From Chloroflexi bacterium RBG_16_60_22 (GTDB lineage Bacteria; Chloroflexota; Dehalococcoidia; Dehalococcoidales; RBG-16-60-22): a DNA stretch of 9,894 nt. Below the pieces are notes generated by a model. That model saw only the letters and a list, made by a program, of their open reading frames with translations, was not told where the DNA came from and did no database searches. A program made the position numbers and the translations under genes. Below are positions 1 to 5,054 of this stretch, in pieces. Every line of letters starts with the position of its first letter. Positions within the stretch are counted from its first letter, which is position 1. The stretch lies in contig MGNX01000028.1 of assembly GCA_001796935.1 (NCBI GenBank), positions 1-9,894 on the forward strand, given 5' to 3'.

Positions 1-1
1 G

Positions 2-694
2 GAAAAGGGCCGGCTGTCCCCGCCGGACAGGGAGTCCGTGCTGGCCCGTATTAAAGGCACCACCAGGACCGGGGACTTCGCCGGGTGCGACCTGGTAATA
101 GAGGCCGCTACGGAAAACATCGACCTGAAGAAGAAGATATTTGCCGAACTGGACGGGGTCTGCTCCAGGGATACCATCCTGGCGACGAATACCTCGGTCC
201 TGTCCATCATCGATATGGCGGTGGTGACCTCCCGGCCGGACAAGGTGCTGGGGCTGCACTTTTTTAACCCGGCGCCGGTGATGAAGCTCGTCGAGGTGGT
301 CAGGACTATCGCCACCAGTGACGAGACCGTGGAAATCGGGGTGGCCTTCACCAATTCACTGGGAAAGAGGGCGGTGATTGCCCCGGACACCCCGGGATTT
401 CTGGTGAACCGTATGTTGACGCCTTTTTTGCTCAACGCCGTCCGAACGCTTGAAGCCGGCGTCGCTACCCGGGAAGACATCGATGCGGCCATAAATTTAG
501 GGATGAATCTCCCGATGGGCCCGCTGGCTTTATTAGACCTTATCGGCCTTGACACCGTTTTCGCCGGCGCCTGCGCCCTGTACGAGGAGGCTAAAGACCC
601 CCAGTTCGCGCCACCTGTCCTGATAAGGAAGATGGTTACCGCCGGCTGGCTGGGGCGCAAGACTGGAAAGGGGTTTTACGAGTATAATAAATAG
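2..694 (+). CDS. 3-hydroxyacyl-CoA dehydrogenase, N-terminally cut by window edge
   Basis: This enzyme oxidises (S)-3-hydroxyacyl-CoA to 3-ketoacyl-CoA with NAD(P)+, in the cytoplasm, as the third step of beta-oxidation or its reverse. The frame is open to the left edge and the first visible residues (EKGRLSPPDRES) are already internal, so the GTG at 38 is not the true start. About 230 residues are visible; the family is usually about 280-290, so roughly the first 50-60 residues, with the glycine-rich NAD loop, are missing. Visible family motifs are DLVIEAATEN, the TNTSVLSI strand, HFFNPAPVMKLVEVV (catalytic His codon 257-259 and its partner Glu codon 293-295), TPGFLVNRM, the C-terminal domain segment MGPLALLDLIGLD, and the ending GRKTGKGFYEY. 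It is followed after 44 nt by a thiolase, which would use its product. Chain-length or aromatic substrate preference cannot be read from the sequence. Confidence 0.93.
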   Translation, partial: EKGRLSPPDRESVLARIKGTTRTGDFAGCDLVIEAATENIDLKKKIFAELDGVCSRDTILATNTSVLSIIDMAVVTSRPDKVLGLHFFNPAPVMKLVEVVRTIATSDETVEIGVAFTNSLGKRAVIAPDTPGFLVNRMLTPFLLNAVRTLEAGVATREDIDAAINLGMNLPMGPLALLDLIGLDTVFAGACALYEEAKDPQFAPPVLIRKMVTAGWLGRKTGKGFYEYNK

Positions 695-726
695 GGGAAT
701 GTGCATCCAAGGCGTGACTAAATGGT

Positions 727-738
727 AAAGGAGGAAAA
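727..738 (+). promoter_or_regulatory. Ribosome binding site fixing a TTG start for the thiolase
   Basis: AAAGGAGG at 727-734 is a near-perfect Shine-Dalgarno sequence, with four A residues before TTG at 739. It supports TTG rather than a downstream ATG as the start. The same layout recurs before the gene at 2419 (aaaggaggaaac then TTG). Confidence 0.8.
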
Positions 739-1911
739 TTGAGAGAGGTAGCTATCGCCGGAGTTGGCATGACCAAATTCGGGGTCTCGGAAATTACCCA
801 GGTGGAGATGTTTGCCGAGGCCGCTATGGACGCCATCGCGGCGTCGAATATCAAGCCGGAGGCCATCCAGGCGGTCTACGTGGGAAATGCCGATGGCAAT
901 GTCGAGGAAGGACAGGCGGTAATGGCCCCGATGTGCGCCTCCGAAATCGGACTTAAAGGGCTCCCGGCTACCAGTTTCCAGGCGGCCTGCTCTTCGGGTA
1001 CGCTGGCCATCATCAATGCCTTTGTCTGGGTATCTCTGGGCCTCTACGACGTGGTGCTGGCCGGCGGCACGGAGAGGCAGAGGACGATGAGCACGCCCCT
1101 GGCGACGCGGGTGATGGGTTTCGGGGTCCATGCCAAGTACGAGACCCCGACGGGGCTGAGCTTTCCGGGCATTTTTGCCATGATGGCCCACCTGTACGCG
1201 AGGAAATACAACCTGCCCCTGTCTGAACTTAAGGAAGCCATGGCCAGGGTATCTTTCAAAGCCCACAAGTGGGGCAGCATCAACCCCAAGGCGCAGTTCT
1301 TCGGGAAAGAAGTCACCATGGAAAAGATTTACGCCAGTGACATGGTGGCCTCCCCTTTACAGGTCTATGACTGCTGCCCGATATCCGATGGCGGCGCCGC
1401 CGTCGTCGTCGCCTCGATGGATGTGGCCAGGAAGCTGACCGATAAGCCGGTGCAGATTATCGGCGTCGGCCAGGGTTCTTCGGGGGCGGTCTGCAGCCAG
1501 AAAGACATCACCAGGATTCCGGCCCGCGAGCTGTCGTCTCAGCGTGCCTACAAGATGGCGGGACTCAAACCGTCTGACATTGATGTTTGCGAGCTTCATG
1601 ATTGCTTCACCATCGCGGAGATAGTGGCCAGTGAAGGCCTGGGATTCTTTAAGCCCGGTGACGGGTACAAAGCGGTGATGCGGGGTGACACCGATATGGG
1701 CGGCAAGATACCGATTAACATGTCCGGAGGCATCAAGGCCAAGGGGCATCCGGTAGGGGCTACCGGTGCCGCCCAGGTCTACGAGATAGTAAATCAGCTG
1801 AGGGGAGAATGCGGCGCCAGGCAGGTCGAGGGGGTGAAGGTGGGCATGACGGATACCATGGGAGGCAGCTTTGCCTCAATCGCGCACATAATAATGAGGA
1901 GAGGTTGGTAA
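739..1911 (+). CDS. Thiolase-family acyl-CoA acyltransferase (DUF35-partnered type)
   Basis: This is a 390-residue thiolase that cleaves 3-ketoacyl-CoA with CoA, or condenses acyl-CoAs in reverse. The TTG start is set by a strong ribosome binding site and by the protein beginning REVAIAGVGMTKFG, the usual first strand of this subfamily. The nucleophile is Cys84 in QAACSSGTLA. The second active-site motif is CELHDCFTIAE with His287, and the third is GGIKAKGHPVGATG with His337. The sequence resembles the SCP2/archaeal-type thiolases that work with a separate DUF35 zinc-ribbon/OB-fold protein, rather than the FadA type. The next gene, 4 nt downstream, is such a partner. Known analogues with this pairing include the archaeal acetoacetyl-CoA thiolase complex and BbsAB (benzoylsuccinyl-CoA thiolase) of toluene degradation. 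Which acyl group is used here is not determined. Confidence 0.92.
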   Translation: MREVAIAGVGMTKFGVSEITQVEMFAEAAMDAIAASNIKPEAIQAVYVGNADGNVEEGQAVMAPMCASEIGLKGLPATSFQAACSSGTLAIINAFVWVSLGLYDVVLAGGTERQRTMSTPLATRVMGFGVHAKYETPTGLSFPGIFAMMAHLYARKYNLPLSELKEAMARVSFKAHKWGSINPKAQFFGKEVTMEKIYASDMVASPLQVYDCCPISDGGAAVVVASMDVARKLTDKPVQIIGVGQGSSGAVCSQKDITRIPARELSSQRAYKMAGLKPSDIDVCELHDCFTIAEIVASEGLGFFKPGDGYKAVMRGDTDMGGKIPINMSGGIKAKGHPVGATGAAQVYEIVNQLRGECGARQVEGVKVGMTDTMGGSFASIAHIIMRRGW

Positions 1912-1915
1912 GGAA

Positions 1916-2323
1916 ATGAAATACGTGTTAACCGCCGATAAGTACGCCGACGCTCTCAGGGGGGGTAAGTTTTTAGGCTTGAAATGTCATCAGTGCGGGG
2001 GATATACGGTGCCGCCGCAGAAGGTATGTTCCGGGTGCCGTAGTGAAGACATGGAAGTGGTCGAACTCAGCCGTAACGGCGAGGTCCGGAGCTTCACCGT
2101 AATCTACACCCCGGCCGAGGGATTTCAGCCGCCCTACATCGTGGGCCTGATAGAACTGGAAGAAGGGCCATGGGTCACGGCCAACATTATTGAGTATGCC
2201 CCGGAGAAAGCCACCATGGAGGAGCTAATGGGGCGAAAAGGCAGGATAGATTACCAGGAGGTCCCGGCCGATATGTTCTCCGGCGGCCCGCGCATCGCGC
2301 TGGCCTTTAAGGTGGCGGACTGA
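1916..2323 (+). CDS. DUF35 zinc-ribbon / OB-fold acyl-CoA-binding partner of the thiolase
   Basis: This is a 135-residue protein of the usual family size. The N-terminal rubredoxin-like zinc ribbon has Cys24-x2-Cys27 and Cys38-x2-Cys41 (KCHQCGG and VCSGCRS). The OB-fold follows from about residue 48, with GEVRSFTVIYTPAEGF and PPYIVGLIELEEG typical of DUF35_N/OB_aCoA_assoc proteins. In characterised thiolase/DUF35 complexes this subunit binds the CoA moiety and shuttles or gates substrate for the thiolase. That role is inferred here from adjacency: the ATG lies 4 nt after the thiolase stop, which implies translational coupling, with an AGGAGAGG-like site at 1897-1904 inside the thiolase end. 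All four zinc ligands are intact. The product is cytoplasmic, with no signal or membrane segment. Confidence 0.92.
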   Translation: MKYVLTADKYADALRGGKFLGLKCHQCGGYTVPPQKVCSGCRSEDMEVVELSRNGEVRSFTVIYTPAEGFQPPYIVGLIELEEGPWVTANIIEYAPEKATMEELMGRKGRIDYQEVPADMFSGGPRIALAFKVAD

Positions 2324-2362
2324 ATGCGGCGGGCTTACCGTTGGCAACCCCGGGGCCGTCGT

Positions 2363-2392
2363 TTGCGCTCCGGCGGAGGACTGTAATATTAT
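2363..2392 (+). promoter_or_regulatory. Possible internal sigma70-type promoter before the paralogue pair
   Basis: The 95-nt gap between the DUF35 gene and the gene at 2419 contains TATTAT at 2387-2392, overlapping TAATAT at 2384-2389. This AT-rich patch lies in GC-rich surroundings, with TTGCGC at 2363-2368 18 nt upstream. The -10 is good but the -35 matches only its first three bases. It could allow the paralogue pair to be transcribed separately from the thiolase operon. Confidence 0.3.
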
Positions 2393-2406
2393 AGCTTTAA
2401 CGCGCT

Positions 2407-2418
2407 AAAGGAGGAAAC
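2407..2418 (+). promoter_or_regulatory. Ribosome binding site fixing a TTG start
   Basis: AAAGGAGG at 2407-2414 is followed by AAAC and TTG at 2419. The match and spacing are the same as before the thiolase, and the predicted N-terminus (DKKELKELTVS) aligns with residue 1 of the downstream paralogue, which starts with ATG. Confidence 0.8.
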
Positions 2419-2979
2419 TTGGATAAGAAGGAATTGAAAGAGCTGACGGTCTCCGTTTATGACAGGCTTAACCAGGCCATCATGGATGGGGACAATGAAA
2501 AAGCCATCGCGATGATTAAAGAGATGGAGCGCAACAAGCGCGACTTTGACGATTCTTACCGGGAATGGGTCGACCTGATGCTCACCTACATCGCCGACAA
2601 GCTGGGCGAAGACGCGGTGTACGAGGTGCACCGGATGAACGGCGAACGCTCGCTGTGGCCCCGCCTGGGGTGGATATTCGGGCCGATGAGTATCGAGGAC
2701 AAGGTCAGGAAGAGAGCGTACACCTGGACAAACTGGCACATGGCCAACATCGACGAGATTATCGAGGACGATGAGAAATTTGCCTTTAAGTTGAAGACAT
2801 GTCACTCCGGCGGCCGAATCAGGAAATGGCCGAACCACGGCAGGACAAAAGAAGCACACCCCTGGGCCTGGGGGCAGAAAGGGGTCTGCTACTATTGCAG
2901 CCACTGCTCCGTGGTCCTGGAAACCATGGGGATAGAGAAAGCCGGATACCCCGCCTGGATTGCATATTCGGGCCGATGA
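2419..2979 (+). CDS. Unrecognised Cys/His protein, paralogue A; C-terminus altered by a 290-bp duplication
   Basis: I do not recognise this family. As it stands the frame gives 186 residues. Residues 1-182 align without a gap to the downstream paralogue up to residue 126, then with one inserted residue. The last residues (YSGR) are read from the start of the second repeat copy before TGA 2977-2979. If the 290-bp duplication is removed, the gene is 657 nt and encodes 218 residues, matching the 217-residue paralogue, so about 36 native C-terminal residues are lost. The N-terminal half (1-80) looks helical and charged. The middle carries WPRLGWIFGPM and a tryptophan-rich stretch. Residues 128-163 hold possible metal ligands: Cys128 in CHSGGR, His140, and Cys157, Cys160, His162, Cys163 in CYYCSHC. 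There is no signal peptide or membrane segment. The link to fatty-acyl or aromatic-acyl metabolism rests only on the operon context. Confidence 0.8.
   Translation: MDKKELKELTVSVYDRLNQAIMDGDNEKAIAMIKEMERNKRDFDDSYREWVDLMLTYIADKLGEDAVYEVHRMNGERSLWPRLGWIFGPMSIEDKVRKRAYTWTNWHMANIDEIIEDDEKFAFKLKTCHSGGRIRKWPNHGRTKEAHPWAWGQKGVCYYCSHCSVVLETMGIEKAGYPAWIAYSGR
2674..2963 (+). repeat. 290-bp direct tandem repeat, copy 1
   Basis: This is the first copy of a head-to-tail duplication inside paralogue A. It starts atattcgggccgatgag and ends ccgcctggattgc. It is identical to the next 290 nt except for A at 2730 versus G at 3020, which is synonymous (Thr ACA/ACG). No clear microhomology is visible at the junction. 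Confidence 0.95.
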
Positions 2980-3253
2980 GTATCGAGGACAAGGTCAGGA
3001 AGAGAGCGTACACCTGGACGAACTGGCACATGGCCAACATCGACGAGATTATCGAGGACGATGAGAAATTTGCCTTTAAGTTGAAGACATGTCACTCCGG
3101 CGGCCGAATCAGGAAATGGCCGAACCACGGCAGGACAAAAGAAGCACACCCCTGGGCCTGGGGGCAGAAAGGGGTCTGCTACTATTGCAGCCACTGCTCC
3201 GTGGTCCTGGAAACCATGGGGATAGAGAAAGCCGGATACCCCGCCTGGATTGC
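2964..3253 (+). repeat. 290-bp direct tandem repeat, copy 2
   Basis: This is the second copy, directly abutting the first (offset exactly 290). It is 289/290 identical by reading. The G at 3020 agrees with the equivalent ACG Thr codon of paralogue B, so copy 2 may carry the ancestral base. The sequence then continues into the native 3' end of paralogue A. Confidence 0.95.
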
Positions 3254-3365
3254 CGAGCAGCAGCCGGATGGCGGCTGCATTCAGTACCTGTATAAGGACC
3301 CGGAGAAGATACCCGAGAAGTATTATAAACGCCTCGGACTGCAAAAGAAGAAAAAGTCCGGGTGA
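2976..3365 (+). CDS. Possible 129-residue C-terminal fragment of paralogue A, overlapping by ATGA
   Basis: The TGA that ends the upstream frame (2977-2979) overlaps ATG 2976-2978 as ATGA. This ATG is Met90 of the undisturbed protein (GPMSIEDKV) and is in frame with the native C-terminus through to TGA 3363-3365. Termination-reinitiation could therefore make a 129-residue fragment (ancestral residues 90-218) holding the whole Cys/His region and the lysine-rich tail (LGLQKKKKSG). I see no strong Shine-Dalgarno sequence immediately before it, so expression would depend on coupling. The frame itself also runs open upstream to an ATG at 2799, but that part is out-of-frame reading of repeat copy 1 and not real protein. 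Whether the fragment is made is unknown. Confidence 0.4.
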   Translation: MSIEDKVRKRAYTWTNWHMANIDEIIEDDEKFAFKLKTCHSGGRIRKWPNHGRTKEAHPWAWGQKGVCYYCSHCSVVLETMGIEKAGYPAWIAEQQPDGGCIQYLYKDPEKIPEKYYKRLGLQKKKKSG

Positions 3366-3428
3366 GGCGGCCAAAGTATAAAGATGACGTTGCCGGTATA
3401 AGCCGTCCCGGACTGCAGGAGTGAGTAT

Positions 3429-4082
3429 ATGGACAAGCGGGAATTGAAAGAGTTGACCGTCTCTATTTATGATAAGCTCATCCGGGCTATCAAGGAAGGG
3501 GACAAGGAAAAAGCCGGGGCATTGGTCGATGAAATAAAGCGCAATAAGTACGACTTTGACAATTCCTACCGGGAATGGATTGACATGATGCTTACCTATG
3601 TTGCCGACAGGTTGGGCGAGGAAGCGCTGTACGAGATTCACCGGATGAATGCCGAACGCGCTCTCTGGCCGCGTTTTGGCTGGGTATTCGGTCCCATGAG
3701 CGTCGAGGACAAGGTCAGAAAAAGGGCTTATGCCTGGACGAACTGGCACGGCATCAACATCGATGAGATAGTTGAGGATGATGAGAAGTTCAGCATTAAG
3801 TATAAATGTCCTTCCGGCGGGACAGTCAGGATGTGGCCGCACCACGGCAAGACCAGGAAAGCGTACCCCTGGAGCTGGGGGGAGAAGGGAATCAGCTATT
3901 ACTGCCTTCACTGCCCCATTGTCTACGATATCATGGCCATAGAGAAACACGGGCATCAGCCGTGGATTACCCTGCAGCACCCGGAAGGCCATTGTGAACT
4001 GCAGATATACAAGGACCCGGAAAAGATACCCGAGAAGTATTATCGGCGCGTCGGCTTGAAAAAGAAGAAAAAGTCCGGGTGA
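3429..4082 (+). CDS. Unrecognised Cys/His protein, intact paralogue B
   Basis: This intact 217-residue protein shares roughly 67% identity by hand count with the reconstructed upstream gene, with one single-residue gap. I do not recognise its family. The ATG start has AGGAG at 3417-3421 with 7-nt spacing, and the N-terminus (MDKRELKELTVS) aligns with paralogue A. Conserved blocks are FDNSYREW (43-50), HRMNAERALWPRFGWVFGPM (71-90), EDKVRKRAY (93-101), IDEIVEDDEKF (111-121), CPSGG (127-131), WPHHG (136-140), PWSWGEKG (147-154), YYCLHC (157-162) and YKDPEKIPEKYY (194-205), ending KKKKKSG. Cys127, His138/139, Cys159, His161 and Cys162 are candidate metal ligands or redox cysteines; paralogue A has an extra Cys157 where B has Ser. 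The protein is soluble and cytoplasmic, with no signal sequence. It is the last gene of the + strand operon. The context suggests a role beside acyl-CoA chemistry, but no reaction can be assigned. Confidence 0.88.
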   Translation: MDKRELKELTVSIYDKLIRAIKEGDKEKAGALVDEIKRNKYDFDNSYREWIDMMLTYVADRLGEEALYEIHRMNAERALWPRFGWVFGPMSVEDKVRKRAYAWTNWHGINIDEIVEDDEKFSIKYKCPSGGTVRMWPHHGKTRKAYPWSWGEKGISYYCLHCPIVYDIMAIEKHGHQPWITLQHPEGHCELQIYKDPEKIPEKYYRRVGLKKKKKSG

Positions 4083-4119
4083 AGCCTGAGGCGGCTTCAG
4101 TCAGCCAGGGCGTTTTTAA

Positions 4120-4160
4120 AGGGGTAATGGACGACCGATAGCGGTGTTGCCATTACCCCT
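4120..4160. terminator. Hairpin between convergent genes, probable bidirectional terminator
   Basis: AGGGGTAATGG (4120-4130) and CCATTACCCCT (4150-4160) form a perfect 11-bp stem with a 19-nt loop. It lies between the + strand operon ending at 4082 and the - strand gene ending at 4188. On the + strand it is followed by gccattttcttttccc, a broken T-rich run; on the - strand it is followed by ttaaaaacg. The long loop and imperfect T tract make it a moderate rather than strong intrinsic terminator. Confidence 0.5.
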
Positions 4161-4187
4161 GCCATTTTCTTTTCCCAAAGCGGATGC

Positions 4188-4781
4188 TCAGTCCATTTTC
4201 TCCGGGGGAGGTATCTGCGGTGGTCTCCCCTGCTTTGTCTGGAGGGGCTTGCAGATAATCTCGGTGATATGGAGGTCGCCGAGGCGCGTGGAAGGTGCGG
4301 CCAGGGCCACCACCGCCGTATCCGCCCCCCACCTCGTCCCGGACACGACGACCACCTCCTCGCCTGTGGCCACGTGTCCGCCGTCCGCGGCCATGAGAAT
4401 AATCTCCACGCAGACCTTCATCCCCTGGCAGAAGGTGCGCAGCAGATTGGCCATGACTCTTGGAGTATCCGTGCCGAAGAGGCGCTCGGTGTGGAAGAGC
4501 ATGGTGCCGAAGTGGACGGCATGCCCCTGCCCGCGCAGCTCCTCGACCAGCTCGGGCGGGAACCGCTGGCCGGCCATAAAACCGTACTGGTGGGGTACCA
4601 CCACCATTTTGACGCCGCTGCCGGCCCAGGCGGCGGCGGCCTGGCGCGCCGTATCGCCCCGCGTCGAGGCGAGGATTATTTTATTGATGCCGCGGGCTCT
4701 GGCCCGCTCCAGGGCGAGGCGCAGGGTGTCCCCGGTATTTTCCGCGCCCGGCTCCTCGAAATAGACGATTTTTTCTTCCAA
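4188..4781 (-). CDS. Free-standing pyruvate kinase C-terminal (alpha/beta) domain protein
   Basis: This 197-residue protein resembles the family of stand-alone PK C-terminal domains known from archaea and anaerobic bacteria, with structural-genomics representatives and no settled function. Visible family features are the N-terminus IVYFEEPGAENT, KIILASTRGDTARQA (the PK-C nucleotide/effector-site-like loop), VVVPHQYGF, and the later GEEVVVVSGTRWGADTAVV followed by EIICKP. It lacks the catalytic barrel of pyruvate kinase, so it cannot itself be a pyruvate kinase. A ligand-binding or regulatory role is plausible but unproven. The start is TTG at 4781, with GGGAGGT five nt upstream (plus-strand 4787-4793); the nearby ATG at 4786-4784 is in another frame. 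The last 15 or so residues are proline-rich (GRPPQIPPPEK). It is a monocistronic gene, divergent from the HD-GYP gene. Confidence 0.83.
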   Translation of the reverse strand: MEEKIVYFEEPGAENTGDTLRLALERARARGINKIILASTRGDTARQAAAAWAGSGVKMVVVPHQYGFMAGQRFPPELVEELRGQGHAVHFGTMLFHTERLFGTDTPRVMANLLRTFCQGMKVCVEIILMAADGGHVATGEEVVVVSGTRWGADTAVVALAAPSTRLGDLHITEIICKPLQTKQGRPPQIPPPEKMD

Positions 4782-4826
4782 GTCATACCTCCCGATGTCT
4801 GCCCGGCGCCGGCGGCCGTCTGACTG

Positions 4827-4856
4827 ATTTTACATTTCCGGCTCCGGCCGTGTCCA
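4827..4856 (-). promoter_or_regulatory. Probable sigma70-type promoter for the PK-C-like gene
   Basis: Read on the minus strand, TGGACA (4856-4851; 5 of 6 to TTGACA) is followed after 18 nt by TAAAAT (4832-4827; 5 of 6 to TATAAT), with TG directly before the -10. The start point would be near 4820, about 40 nt ahead of the TTG start at 4781. The match is good, but no expression evidence exists. Confidence 0.5.
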
Positions 4857-4985
4857 CTTTTTAACCCGCCTCCCCCCGAATTTTTTAAAATAGGCGCCTC
4901 CGGCGCGCCAGATAATTATTTACGCATAGTTTAGATACTTTACGGCGATTTTTATGGTCTGTTTATGACTTTAGTACCATCATAT

Positions 4986-5013
4986 TTGGTGGAAAACCAG
5001 CCCGGAATATAGT
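4986..5013 (+). promoter_or_regulatory. Candidate promoter for the HD-GYP gene
   Basis: TATAGT at 5008-5013 (5 of 6 to the -10 consensus) lies 16 nt after TTGGTG at 4986-4991, in the AT-rich stretch upstream of the ATG at 5055. The -35 matches only TTG. The implied leader is about 35 nt. Confidence 0.33.
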
Positions 5014-5054
5014 CACGAGGATGATGAACGCTTAAAAAATAACGTAAGTACAGC

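Larger units (their letters stand above)
2419..3365 (+). pseudogene. Full extent of paralogue A, frame-disrupted by tandem duplication
   Basis: The ancestral reading frame runs from TTG 2419 and ends at TGA 3363-3365. A direct repeat of 290 nt (not a multiple of 3) sits inside it and shifts the frame at 2963/2964. The native C-terminus (EQQPDGG through the lysine-rich KKKKSG end) is intact after the second copy and aligns with the neighbour. Removing one copy restores a clean 218-residue protein of about two-thirds identity to paralogue B by hand count (146 of 217 aligned positions). I therefore call it disrupted by a recent event, or mis-assembled, rather than decayed: no other lesion is visible. 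Confidence 0.75.
4782..5054. other. 273-bp divergent intergenic region
   Basis: This region separates the divergent PK-C-like and HD-GYP genes. Its left third is GC-rich and its right part (about 4870-5045) is strikingly AT-rich for this window, with repeated TTTA-type words (tttacg, tttaga, tttatg). Besides the two promoter candidates listed, there is a short GC hairpin (gcgcc tcc ggcgc, 4894-4906). I see no RNA gene, no recognisable riboswitch and no coding potential. Confidence 0.6.

Noticed and set aside
38..40. GTG at 38 as the start of the 3-hydroxyacyl-CoA dehydrogenase
   Set aside because: The frame is open upstream to the window edge with family-like sequence, and the NAD-binding N-terminus would be missing. 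The gene simply begins before the window.
2799..2975. Extension of the paralogue A C-terminal frame back to ATG 2799
   Set aside because: This part reads repeat copy 1 in the wrong frame (MSLRRPNQEM). The meaningful protein begins at or after 2964, so ATG 2976 is the only sensible start.
2892..3992. Long minus-strand open frame across both paralogues
   Set aside because: It is antisense to the paralogue genes. It contains the same shadow sequence twice because the paralogues and the repeat are similar, which only mirrors the sense-strand conservation.
4080..4099. Short hairpin tgaagcc/ggcttca just after paralogue B as the operon terminator
   Set aside because: It has only 7 bp and the next T-run (4112-4116) is 13 nt away. 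The longer hairpin at 4120-4160 is the better candidate.
4980..5054. Cyclic-di-GMP riboswitch upstream of the HD-GYP gene
   Set aside because: I looked for the GEMM-type conserved core and paired helices in the leader and did not see them; the likely leader is also too short.
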